Shown here: piece after piece, positions 38,335 to 46,236 of the stretch
Layout of the letters: every line of letters begins with the position of its first letter
Numbering within the stretch: the first letter of the stretch is position 1
The notes under the pieces: generated by a model
Databases searched by the model: none
The model's input: the letters and a program-made list of their open reading frames with translations, nothing else
Told to the model about the DNA's origin: nothing
Source of the DNA: Treponema peruense
Lineage (GTDB): Bacteria; Spirochaetota; Spirochaetia; Treponematales; Treponemataceae
Length of the DNA stretch: 64,000 bases
NCBI RefSeq assembly: GCF_016117655.1
Contig: NZ_CP064936.1
Coordinates: forward strand, 2,232,001 to 2,296,000
Direction: 5' to 3'
Translations under genes and position numbers: made by a program

Positions 38335-38433
38335 ATGGTGACCTTATACCTTGAGCAGGCTGCGACCGCCTTAAAGAACCGCAAGGAAAAACTATATGAA
38401 ATATCGCGTTGTAAAAAGGATAAATCCCCTTAA
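38335..38433 (+). CDS. 32-codon upstream reading frame before the HU-like gene
   Basis: AAGGAG lies six bases before the ATG at 38335. The frame reads MVTLYLEQAATALKNRKEK… and stops at 38433, 38 bases inside the HU-like gene, in another frame. It is better placed for ribosome binding than the HU start itself, so it may couple or control HU translation. Confidence 0.4.
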   Translation: MVTLYLEQAATALKNRKEKLYEISRCKKDKSP

Positions 38434-38665
38434 TACTGATGAAAAAAAATTTTATGCTGCTCCACAGTACATGGAAGAGCTTACAGTAATGGACTTGGCA
38501 AAGGATATTTCCGATGCTTGTACATTAAACGTAACTGACGTTGAAGCTGTTCTTACATCTTTGGTAAGAAAATTGCCTCAGTATCTTAATAATGGTTTCA
38601 AAATTCAGTTAGGTAACTTTGGTCGCGTAAAACTTTCATTTTCATCCAAAGGTTTCGAAACATGA
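38396..38665 (+). CDS. HU-related DNA-binding protein, short C-terminus
   Basis: 89 residues: MKYRVVKRINPLNTDEKKFY, MDLAKDISDACTLNVTDVEAVL, then LPQYLNNGFKIQLGNFGRVKLS. This is the HU-related histone-like family (Bacteroides/Treponema type), which bends or coats DNA. Members usually run to 120 or more residues; here the protein stops at KGFET, where others continue with an acidic strand and a further helix. It may be truncated. Only weak AGGA precedes the ATG. Confidence 0.75.
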   Translation: MKYRVVKRINPLNTDEKKFYAAPQYMEELTVMDLAKDISDACTLNVTDVEAVLTSLVRKLPQYLNNGFKIQLGNFGRVKLSFSSKGFET

Positions 38666-38950
38666 AATAAAGAATAAACATAGTAGAATCAAAGAAAAGA
38701 TTTTTATAGTTTTTCTCATTTGCTTGTCCTCCGGATTATTTTAATCCAGGCTCATCAATTATTTCAATCAAAAAACTCAATGACCTGAATCCATCATTAC
38801 AAAACAAAATGAAGTTTTATAGCCGCCTTGCTCTATATGTCCTAACGGAGTGAAGAATTATAAAGTTTTTTAAAGCATATAATAACTAAAATATTAAAAA
38901 TATAAGATTTTTATTGATTGAAAAAAAAGAAAAGCGTTTAAAATAAAAAC

Positions 38951-39057
38951 ACGGCAGCTTCCTACTTTCCCGCGTTAGCAGTATCATCGGCGTAGAAGAG
39001 CTTGACTTCCGTGTTCGGTATGGGAACGGGTATTACCTCTTCACTTTGGCTACCGTG
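38951..39057 (-). rRNA. rrf: Orphan second 5S ribosomal RNA
   Basis: About 106 bases with the full 5S core (CCGAACACGGAAGTCAAGCTC) and an 8-bp closing stem ACGGTAGC/GCTGCCGT. No 16S or 23S lies near. It differs from the operon copy in several stems, but partners change together (for example CAGGGGAG/CTCCCCG there versus TAGAAGAG/CTCTTCA here), so the fold is preserved. A T-rich run follows on the minus strand. The upstream promoter was not identified with confidence. Confidence 0.9.
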
Positions 39058-39197
39058 GTTAAGAATGTATACTTTCCAAAAAAAAAATGTCAATATGAAT
39101 TTGCAAAAATATCAATTTTTTTTAGAAAATATTGAATTTTTCAGTATGAAAACAGCTAGATTGCATGTAACGCTCCGACAATGACACAAAAAATTCA

Positions 39198-39800
39198 TTA
39201 AAGCGGTCTAAAATCCGAGGCTGGATGCTTACATACAGGGCAAATAAAATCGTCAGGCAAAGTTTCACCTTCATAAATATATCCGCAGACAGTACAAATA
39301 AAGCCCTTTCTCTTTTCCGTGGAAGCTGGCTTTGGCTTTATATTATTCTGATAAAATGAATATGTTGCTGAAGGAACTTGCGACAAAACTTCGCCGTCTG
39401 TAACATCAGCAATAAAAAGAGTGTGCGTTCCCAAATCAAGTGTGGAAACAACTTTCGCGCTCAAAAATGCGTTTGTTTCATCCGCAATATAAACAAGGCC
39501 ATTTGCAGATCTTTTAAAAGAAATTGATTCAAGTTTATCTGTATTTCTACCGCTTTGGAAGCCCCAATGCCTGTAAGTTTCAAATTTAGAATTTTCTGCC
39601 AGAACGGAAACATTGAATTCTTTTGTTTTCAGAATCATATCGTGCGTATAATTCGCTTTGTTTACCGTCAAAGAAATTCTGTTAGGTTGGGAAGTAACCT
39701 GCCCTACAGTATTCACAATGCAGCCGTTGTCTTTTTCGCCGTCTTTTGCAGTCAAAATAAAAAGACCGTAAGACAAATTGAACATAGCCTTGTTATCCAT
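39198..39800 (-). CDS. Flavin reductase-rubredoxin fusion
   Basis: 200 residues. Residues 1-155 are a flavin-reductase/flavoredoxin domain (MFNLSYGLFILTAKDG, IVNTVGQVTSQPNRISLTVN, YTHDMILKTKEFNVSVL, HWGFQSGRNTDK). Residues 162-200 are a short rubredoxin of the rubrerythrin type with two CxxC iron ligands (CTVCGYIYEGE … FICPVCKH). Such high-molecular-weight rubredoxins pass electrons from NAD(P)H via flavin to oxygen- or NO-reducing proteins in anaerobes. It fits an anaerobe coping with oxygen. It may follow the P-type ATPase operon, 63 bases after the HMA2-like gene. Confidence 0.85.
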   Translation of the reverse strand: MDNKAMFNLSYGLFILTAKDGEKDNGCIVNTVGQVTSQPNRISLTVNKANYTHDMILKTKEFNVSVLAENSKFETYRHWGFQSGRNTDKLESISFKRSANGLVYIADETNAFLSAKVVSTLDLGTHTLFIADVTDGEVLSQVPSATYSFYQNNIKPKPASTEKRKGFICTVCGYIYEGETLPDDFICPVCKHPASDFRPL

Positions 39801-39863
39801 AAAAAACCTCCGTTAAGAAACTGAATTACTTTAAATATAACAAAAGCTATAAAACATGCAAAG

Positions 39864-40166
39864 CTATTTTAATTTTCTTTCGATTTCATGAATTTTTTCA
39901 AGAATAACTGGCTTATTTTTTTTGCTATAGGATTCCGCAAGTTTTCCAAGCGCAAAAAACTCATCTTTTAAGGCAAGAAGTTTTTCCATGGGTAAATTTT
40001 CTGAAATATATTCAACAAGCACGCTGCCAGTTCTTTCATTGCGCTCAACTTTTTTTACGGCAGAATGGCTTCCGACAGCAGAATACAATGCGGAAAATAT
40101 ATCATCATCTTTAAAAACATCATTGCGTAAACGGATTCTTCCTGGGAAAAAACTTGAAACAATCAT
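39864..40166 (-). CDS. Small HMA2-like protein
   Basis: 100 residues beginning IVSSFFPGRIRLRNDVF…AVKKVERNERTGSVLVEY. The pattern (PGRIRLR, then VxSVxxNxxTGSVLIxY) is that of the heavy-metal-associated domain 2, the same pattern seen at the N-terminus of the ATPase encoded next to it. It lacks a CxxC metal site. It starts three bases after the ATPase stop and is surely co-transcribed. Probable accessory or chaperone of the ATPase; role unproven. Confidence 0.7.
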   Translation of the reverse strand: MIVSSFFPGRIRLRNDVFKDDDIFSALYSAVGSHSAVKKVERNERTGSVLVEYISENLPMEKLLALKDEFFALGKLAESYSKKNKPVILEKIHEIERKLK

Positions 40167-40169
40167 TTT

Positions 40170-42242
40170 TTAGTCCAAGGAACTCATTGCATTCACACTG
40201 ATTGCAACTGTGGAGCTGTTATGAAGCAAGGCAGCCATTTGCGGTGTTATGGAACCAGCAAGTCCGCCGGCAATGAGCGCAGAATTTATTCCGATTATAG
40301 CTCGGTTGTTTCCGTGAATCCTTGAAATCAAGTTTCGGCTTATTTTCCGCAAAACTGGAAGAGAATCCAAGCCGTCGTCAGGAAGAAGAATATCCGCAGT
40401 CTCGCTTGCAATTGAGCTTGCCTTTCCCATTGCAATTCCAACATTTGCCGCAGAAAGAGCCGGAGAATCATTGATTCCGTCTCCAACCATAACAACTTTG
40501 TGCCCTTCTTTCTTAAGCTTTTCAATCCAAGATACTTTTGTGTCTGGAAGAGCTTCAGCAACAAAATCTGTTACGCCAGTTTTTTCCGCAACTTCTTTTG
40601 CAGTATGCTTATTGTCGCCTGTAATCATAATCACATTCTTAAAGCCAGAGTCTTTCAACTTTTTTATTACAGCGCAAGATTCTTTTCTGATTGGATCTTC
40701 AATTACGATTATAGCGGCAAGTTCTCCGTCAATTGCAAAATAAAGCTGGGAACAACCAGTTATTGTATTTATGCAGTCATCGGCTTCTTTTGTAAGCGGA
40801 ATTTTTTCGTCATCAAAGATAAAATGCGCGCTTCCTATGCGGAGCTTTTTTCCGTCAAGGCTGGAAGCAATTCCATGCGCAAGAATATATTCGACCTTTG
40901 TATGCTCTTCCTTGTGGTTCAATCCCCTGGACGCAGCTTCATTTACAACAGCACGCGCCAAAGAATGCGGGAAATGCTCTTCAAGGCAAGCAGCAAGTTT
41001 TAAAACTTCATTTTCCTTTCTGCTGCCAAAAACAACAATCTTTTTTACAACAGGGTTTGATTCTGTCAATGTTCCTGTCTTGTCAAAAACAATTGTGTCA
41101 GATTCCGCAAATTCCTCAAGAAATTTTCCGCCTTTCGCAAGAATTCCGTTCCGGGCACAATCTCTCATTGCAGAAAGAACTGAAATCGGAGCAGAAAGCT
41201 TCATGGCGCAGGAATAATCCACAAGCAATGTTGAAGCCGCCTTTGTAAAGTTACGTGTAAAGAAATACGCAAGACCCGCAATTAAAAAATTGTATTTTAC
41301 AAGATTGTCAGCAACACGTTCCGCTTTTTCCTGACTTGCAGCCTTAAGTGAATTTGATCGGTCAATCATATTTGCAATTTTGCTTACTTTGGTTTCGCCT
41401 CCGCAAGCCTTCACTTTTATCTTTATTTCGCCTTCTTCAATAATTGTGGAAGCAAAAACAGACGAGCCTTTTTCACGCTGAACAGGCAGAGCTTCTCCAG
41501 TCATTGAAGCCTGGTTTACCATTCCAACGCCGTCAACAACAGTTCCGTCAACAGGAATTACAGAGCCAGCGCGAACAATAACGATGTCGCCCGCCTTTAA
41601 AAGCTGTGTGGAAATTTCTTTTTCTTCTCCATCCTGAACGATTGTAACGGTTTCATCAGTTATAAGAAGCGACTGAGTCAAATTGTCATGGGACTTTCGC
41701 TTTGTGTAATCTTCGAGAGTATCGCCGATATTCAAAAGGAAATTTATAGTTCCAGCAGTATCAATGTCGCCAGTTAAATATGAAAGAGAAATCGCGGCAG
41801 CATCAAGAGTTTCCGCGCAGAACGGCTTTCCTCTCACTACGCTTGCAATGCCCTTTTGAACACGAGGAACAATTGAAACAAGAGAAATGATTTTTCTCAA
41901 TGGAAGAGGAAGAAGTTTTTTTAGAAAATGCTCAACTGTAAGGGACAGCAACGACTCCAAAAGACTTTCCTGCACAGAAGGAACAGAAACGCTCGAAAGC
42001 AGATTTTCATCATTGAGATACTTTCCATCAAGAGCCTTTACGTAAGAAATAACTGTTTCCAAGGAAGTATCTTTGTATTCAATAAGAATGCTTCCTGAAA
42101 CTGTATTAACAGAAACAGAAACTATTCCTTCTTGAAGACCAACAAGCATCTGAACAAGCATTGCCTGACGCAAAGACAGAATATGACGCTCATATCTAAG
42201 CCTTACTCTGCCTGGAAGACTGTGAGAAATCTGAAAATCCAT
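40170..42242 (-). CDS. P-type ATPase with HMA2 N-terminus and SCAMK metal motif
   Basis: 690 residues. N-terminal HMA2-like domain (SLPGRVRLRYERH … VNTVSGSILIEY) without CxxC. Then TGEAL, membrane helix DYSCAMKLSAPI where CPC is expected, DKTGTLTES, HP (EEHFPHSLA), TGDN and GDGINDSPAL. SCAMK instead of CPC marks a P1B branch different from Zn/Cu pumps. Its ion is not established from sequence; manganese or iron efflux, or an envelope-linked role, are options. It is flanked by a DUF6110-like gene and a separate HMA2-like gene, a recurring set. Confidence 0.8.
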   Translation of the reverse strand: MDFQISHSLPGRVRLRYERHILSLRQAMLVQMLVGLQEGIVSVSVNTVSGSILIEYKDTSLETVISYVKALDGKYLNDENLLSSVSVPSVQESLLESLLSLTVEHFLKKLLPLPLRKIISLVSIVPRVQKGIASVVRGKPFCAETLDAAAISLSYLTGDIDTAGTINFLLNIGDTLEDYTKRKSHDNLTQSLLITDETVTIVQDGEEKEISTQLLKAGDIVIVRAGSVIPVDGTVVDGVGMVNQASMTGEALPVQREKGSSVFASTIIEEGEIKIKVKACGGETKVSKIANMIDRSNSLKAASQEKAERVADNLVKYNFLIAGLAYFFTRNFTKAASTLLVDYSCAMKLSAPISVLSAMRDCARNGILAKGGKFLEEFAESDTIVFDKTGTLTESNPVVKKIVVFGSRKENEVLKLAACLEEHFPHSLARAVVNEAASRGLNHKEEHTKVEYILAHGIASSLDGKKLRIGSAHFIFDDEKIPLTKEADDCINTITGCSQLYFAIDGELAAIIVIEDPIRKESCAVIKKLKDSGFKNVIMITGDNKHTAKEVAEKTGVTDFVAEALPDTKVSWIEKLKKEGHKVVMVGDGINDSPALSAANVGIAMGKASSIASETADILLPDDGLDSLPVLRKISRNLISRIHGNNRAIIGINSALIAGGLAGSITPQMAALLHNSSTVAISVNAMSSLD

Positions 42243-42290
42243 TGCAATCCCTTTTTAAAAAGATATTTTTAAATAATTTAAGACTGATTT

Positions 42291-42512
42291 TTAAGCATTA
42301 GCTTTTGATGCGTTTTTATTGTAAGCGGCCTCTGCCTTTATATCTTCCGCGTCTTCTTTTACAGTTTCAACAAAAGAAGCAGCTTCATCTTTTAGCTGCA
42401 TTCCCGCGCTGATAACTTTGGAGCAGACTTTTTTGAATCCAGCTGTTTTTACCAAGGCAAGAGTTACTCCGCCAACCGCAACACCAATAGCAAATGCACC
42501 TAATTTTGTCAT
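42291..42512 (-). CDS. Small membrane protein, DUF6110-like
   Basis: 73 residues from the ATG at 42512, with GAGG seven bases upstream; a TTG at 42527 is rejected because it overlaps that site. One N-terminal membrane helix with Gly-rich GAFAIGVAVGGVTLALV, then a charged helical tail rich in Ala, Lys and Glu. It precedes the P-type ATPase by 48 bases. Proteins of this kind often accompany HMA2-type ATPases; function unknown. Confidence 0.65.
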   Translation of the reverse strand: MTKLGAFAIGVAVGGVTLALVKTAGFKKVCSKVISAGMQLKDEAASFVETVKEDAEDIKAEAAYNKNASKANA

Positions 42513-42544
42513 AAAAACACCTCGCAAGTATTATATTTTCTTTC

Positions 42545-42572
42545 ATTATATAAACTGAATAAATTTTTTCAA
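42545..42572 (-). promoter_or_regulatory. Promoter of the DUF6110-ATPase-HMA2 operon
   Basis: Minus strand TTGAAA (42572-42567), 16 bases, TATAAT (42550-42545), about 33 bases before the ATG. Confidence 0.7.
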
Positions 42573-42714
42573 GTCTACATTGCAGCCAATAAAATAATCA
42601 TTTTCAAAGTAAAAGCAACTTTCTCACAAAATATCAATAAAAAAACAGAAACTAATGCAAATTAAAGAAAAAAATTGTATATTTAAATTAAAACTTTTTA
42701 CCGGAGGATTTTTT

Positions 42715-43719
42715 ATGGAAAACAAGGAATTGAAAATTGCGTTTTATGATGCCTGCAGCTATGACAAGGAATCTTTTTCAGAAGAAAACAAGAACTTTCT
42801 ATTCAATATTGATTTTTTGACTTTCATCTGACAGAAAAAACCGCATTGACAGCATCCGGCTATGACATTGTATGCACATTTGTAAACGACACCATAAACA
42901 GAACCGTTATTTCCATACTGAAAAAATGCGGTGTAAAAATGATTGCATTGAGATGCGCAGGCTTTAACAATGTGGATCTTGAAGCTGCAAAAGAATTCGG
43001 CATAAAAGTCGCAAGAGTTCCAGCGTACTCGCCTCATTCTGTAGCAGAACACGCTCTTTCGCTTTTGCTTTCCCTTACAAGAAAAATTCCTCAGGCATAT
43101 TTAAGAACCCGCTCTGGAAATTTCACATTGAATGGGCTCACAGGCCGGGATTTGTGCGGACTTACAGCCGGAATCATTGGAACTGGAAAAATCGGAAAAG
43201 TAATGGCAGAATGTCTTTCTGGAATCGGAATGAAAATCGTAATGTACGACGCATATCCAGACAATGACTGGGCTGAAAAAAAGGCTTTACATACATTCCG
43301 CTTATTGAATTGTTCCAAAAAGCGATGTAATCAGCCTGCACTGCCCTTTAACAGACGATACAAAGCATCTTGTAAACGAAAAGTCTCTTTCCATGATGAA
43401 AAACGATGCGGTTATAATAAATACAGGACGCGGCGCTTTAATCGACACTCATGCGCTAGTAAAAGCTTTAAAGAAAAGAACTATCGGAGGAGCGGCGCTT
43501 GACGTTTATGAAGAAGAAAGCCGATATTTCTTTGCAGACTGGTCTGCAGACGTTATAAAAGACGACATGCTTGCCCGGCTTTTAACTTTCCCGAATGTAA
43601 TTATAACTGGACATCAGGCATTTCTTACAAAAAATGCGCTTAAAGCAATCGCAGATACAACGCTTCAAAATATTGTGGATTTTACAGAAGGAAAAGAACT
43701 TAAAAACGAAGTCAAATAA
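42715..43719 (+). pseudogene. ldhA: D-lactate dehydrogenase with two single-base frameshifts
   Basis: CGGAGG precedes the ATG. Start KIAFYDACSYDKESF; after a T6 run near 42813 the frame changes, then IALRCAGFNNVDLEAA, TAGIIGTGKIGKVMAECL (NAD site), DAYPDNDW. After an A7 run near 43273 the frame changes again: LIELFQKSDVISLHCPL, MMKNDAVIINTGRGALID, AALDVYEEESRYFF and ITGHQAFLT. All catalytic regions (Arg in NTGRGALID, His in GHQAFL) are present across the three frames. One extra T and one extra A or G would restore a normal D-LDH of about 334 residues that reduces pyruvate to D-lactate. Recent decay or sequencing error. Confidence 0.85.
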
Positions 43720-43798
43720 AAACTAATAGATTTTCATTATTTTTAATGCCTTCTTTTTTAAGAAAGTATTTTTTTTCACTTTTAGGAATTTCAAACTA

Positions 43799-43928
43799 AA
43801 GGAATACTTCCTAAGAAGCTAAGTGATACTTCCTAAGCCCCTTAGGAATACTTACTTCAACCCTTAGGAATATTGACTCAGGGTCTTAGGAATACTCACT
43901 TCAGGTCTTAGGAATACTGGCTTTAGTA
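43799..43928. repeat. 22-bp repeat array with inverted copies
   Basis: Four head-to-tail units starting CTTAGGAATA at 43841, 43863, 43885 and 43907, exactly 22 bases apart, with drifting second halves. To the left, two copies in inverse orientation (…TACTTCCTAAG) at about 43800-43837 can pair with them into a long hairpin. It lies between ldhA and the FGE-like gene. Confidence 0.8.
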
Positions 43929-43964
43929 TAAAATTAACTAAATTAACTATTATATAGAACACAT

Positions 43965-45131
43965 TTAATGATTCTGTGCAATACGGAAACCACCGCCTTT
44001 TATTCCGACTATCTGACCGCCTTTGTTGCCTGATGAGTGAAATTGATTTAGCGCATCGCTTTGGTTTGCTGTATCTCCGCCTCTGAATGCACGCATTGTA
44101 TGGAATTTGAGTTTTGAACCATAAGTTACATTGTAATCAAAACACCATTCAGGAATATTTCCGCTCATATCATAGAACCCCAAGTGGTTCGGGAGTTTTC
44201 CGCCAGAAAGGTGTGTTCTAAAAGTACTGATGGAATTATTTCCTGTAAGTGTTTTTAAATTTGCCGTTGTATCATTCAAACCTGATGCTGTTAATTTTGC
44301 TTCTCCTGCAGAATTTTTTCTCCACCAGATATAATTTTCATAAATCTTAGAAATCGGAAAACTAATTTCATTCATTTCTTCTATTGCCGTCGGAGAAAAC
44401 ATTGCACCGGAATCATCTCCAGAAACATTTCTTCCAGAAATTGCAGTTCCATCAAGGCGCTTTCGTGCAGCATATTCCCATTCTTTTACATAAGGAAGCC
44501 TGAAGCCGTTTGCATTTGTGTTTACATACGGATTGTCAACTTCTCCCGGTTCTATCGCATAATTTTCTAAATCATTGAAAGCAACTCCAGTTGAATCTCT
44601 TAAAGGTGTTTTAAAATCTTTGTCTGTGCAGTAAACTGGTTCAAGACCTTTCATTTCGCTTAATGCATTGCACCATACCATTACATCGCGCCAAGTAAGA
44701 CGGCAAACAGGCATTTCAACAAGTTTTGGCTCTTCTCCTGGTCCTGACATATTATTTTCATGTTCAACTTCGCCAAAAACTCCTTCAACGCCTTTATTTA
44801 CAATCGTGTAGCCGTTGTTTTCTGCCCATTTTAAAACTTCATACCAGGTGTTGTAACTTGTTTCGTACATTGCAAGACGAAAAGGTTTTACATTCGTTAT
44901 GTAGGGAACTTCAAGTAAATCTTCGCCTAAAATAATTGAGTCTGAGGTTCTTCCATCGATGAAAGAAATGTCAATCATCGTAAAATTGGCATTTGTGTTG
45001 CTGAAAGTTACGGTTTGCTTTTCTGTCTTTATGATTTGACCTGATTGAGTAGTATCTGTTTCTACAGTACAGCCTGAAAAAATTAGAAGAATTGAAATAA
45101 ATAAAGTTGAAATGAGCTTAAATTTTTCCAT
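43965..45131 (-). CDS. Formylglycine-generating-enzyme-like lipoprotein
   Basis: 388 residues from the ATG at 45131 (AGGA just upstream); an earlier in-frame start at 45200 would put residues before the signal peptide. Lipobox LIFSGC marks a lipoprotein. The FGE/SUMF1 domain is visible: FRLAMYETSYNTWYEVLKWA, MPVCRLTWRDVMVWCNALS, GFRLPYVKEWEYAAR, YDMSGNIPEWCFD, RAFRGGDTAN and a closing GGGFRIAQNH. Treponemes carry many such proteins; most act as surface or carbohydrate-binding folds rather than sulfatase activators. The catalytic Cys pair of true FGE is not obvious. Confidence 0.85.
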   Translation of the reverse strand: MEKFKLISTLFISILLIFSGCTVETDTTQSGQIIKTEKQTVTFSNTNANFTMIDISFIDGRTSDSIILGEDLLEVPYITNVKPFRLAMYETSYNTWYEVLKWAENNGYTIVNKGVEGVFGEVEHENNMSGPGEEPKLVEMPVCRLTWRDVMVWCNALSEMKGLEPVYCTDKDFKTPLRDSTGVAFNDLENYAIEPGEVDNPYVNTNANGFRLPYVKEWEYAARKRLDGTAISGRNVSGDDSGAMFSPTAIEEMNEISFPISKIYENYIWWRKNSAGEAKLTASGLNDTTANLKTLTGNNSISTFRTHLSGGKLPNHLGFYDMSGNIPEWCFDYNVTYGSKLKFHTMRAFRGGDTANQSDALNQFHSSGNKGGQIVGIKGGGFRIAQNH

Positions 45132-45178
45132 ATTTATCCTGTTTTTGCTAATTTTAAATTCTTGCAATTTTTTATAAA

Positions 45179-45207
45179 AATTTATCACATTTTTTTTCAA
45201 AATACAA
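45179..45207 (-). promoter_or_regulatory. Promoter of the FGE-like lipoprotein gene
   Basis: Minus strand TTGTAT (45207-45202), 17 bases, TAAATT (45184-45179). The rest of the 45132-45430 gap is AT-rich with no gene visible. Confidence 0.55.
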
Positions 45208-45430
45208 TGGATTTATTCATTCCTTAAGAAAATTAATTGTATTAACTTGTGTTAAATCAAATCTACAAAAACAGTCTATTCTATCTCGATTTTTGCCAAG
45301 AATAATTAAATTACTTTTTTTCCTCACGAAATAAGATCTGTCCCCCTTTAAATAAATCTTCGTTATAACTGTACAAAACAAGTTATTTTTCATTTGATTT
45401 TTTAATAGTATTTGTTAGCGTTAAGTTTTA

Positions 45431-45671
45431 TTGTTCGTAAAGAAAAATAAAGAAAATCCAAACTGCTTCATTATAGAAGATCTTGCTGTTACAAAAAACC
45501 GGAAGACACTTATTGAAATCATGCAGTCAACAATGTTCAACCCGTCAAAGAAAGCAATCGGTAACAGTCAAGTCGTACGCGTTCTTACATTTGACATCAA
45601 GTCAGGAAAGACAAATCAGTTCCCCATACGTGATTAAAGACGACGTTGTTTATACAGTTAAACTAAAGTAA
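45431..45671 (+). pseudogene. Fragment of an unidentified protein
   Basis: Coding-like sequence without a good start: KNKENPNCFIIEDLAVTKNR…SQVVRVLTFDIKSGKTNQFP, then after a one-base frame change YVIKDDVVYTVKLK and a stop. The phrase 'VLTFDIKSGKTNQFP' suggests the last blades of a beta-propeller, but I cannot place it. It overlaps the end of iorB by 14 bases. Confidence 0.45.
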
Positions 45672-46236
45672 GATTTCCATAATCTATTGCACGCAGGTTA
45701 ATTTCGTGGAATGCAGGTTTTACAAGAACTTTAACTGCATCTTTGATTTCCTGTGCGCAAAAAATTCCGGCTGAACAAGCTGCTCCAAGAAGAATCATAT
45801 TTACAGGCTTTGAGCTGCCAAGTTTTTTACATGCTTCATCTGTGTCCACGCAGATTACATTCGCTCCTGTTGACTTAAGATATTCAACCATTGCAGATGT
45901 TTCAAAAGTTTTGGCTCCAAGGCTTGCGGTAACGGGCGCAACAATTTTACTGTTAACAATAACTGTTCCGTTTTTTTTAAGAAAGCGAATATTTCTTACA
46001 GCTTCGGTAGCTTCAAACGCAATTATTACATCTGCCTGACCGCACGAAATCAAAGGTGAATAAACGCCGCTTCCTATACGAACATGACTTACAACACTTC
46101 CGCCGCGCTGGGCCATTCCGATTGTTTCTGCAGAAAGAACTTTTTCTTTGCGCGAAAGAGCCGCCTGTGACACAACCTTTGCGGCAAGAACAGTACCCTG
46201 TCCGCCCACTCCGCAAATCAAAATATTCATGCTCAT
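45658..46236 (-). CDS. iorB: Indolepyruvate:ferredoxin oxidoreductase beta subunit
   Basis: 192 residues starting MSMNILICGVGGQGTVLAAK, the gamma-domain start of 2-oxoacid:ferredoxin oxidoreductases. It has ETIGMAQRGGSVVSHVRIG and ADVIIAFEATEAVR. The ATG overlaps the iorA stop (ATGA), with GGAG upstream, so the 46305 alternative is rejected. With IorA it decarboxylates aryl-pyruvates, or runs in reverse, using ferredoxin. It is the last gene of ilvD-ilvB-iorA-iorB. Confidence 0.9.
   Translation of the reverse strand: MSMNILICGVGGQGTVLAAKVVSQAALSRKEKVLSAETIGMAQRGGSVVSHVRIGSGVYSPLISCGQADVIIAFEATEAVRNIRFLKKNGTVIVNSKIVAPVTASLGAKTFETSAMVEYLKSTGANVICVDTDEACKKLGSSKPVNMILLGAACSAGIFCAQEIKDAVKVLVKPAFHEINLRAIDYGNLTLV

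Noticed and set aside
43841-43928. Repeat array as a CRISPR
   Set aside because: Units are contiguous 22-mers with no unique spacers and no cas genes in the window.
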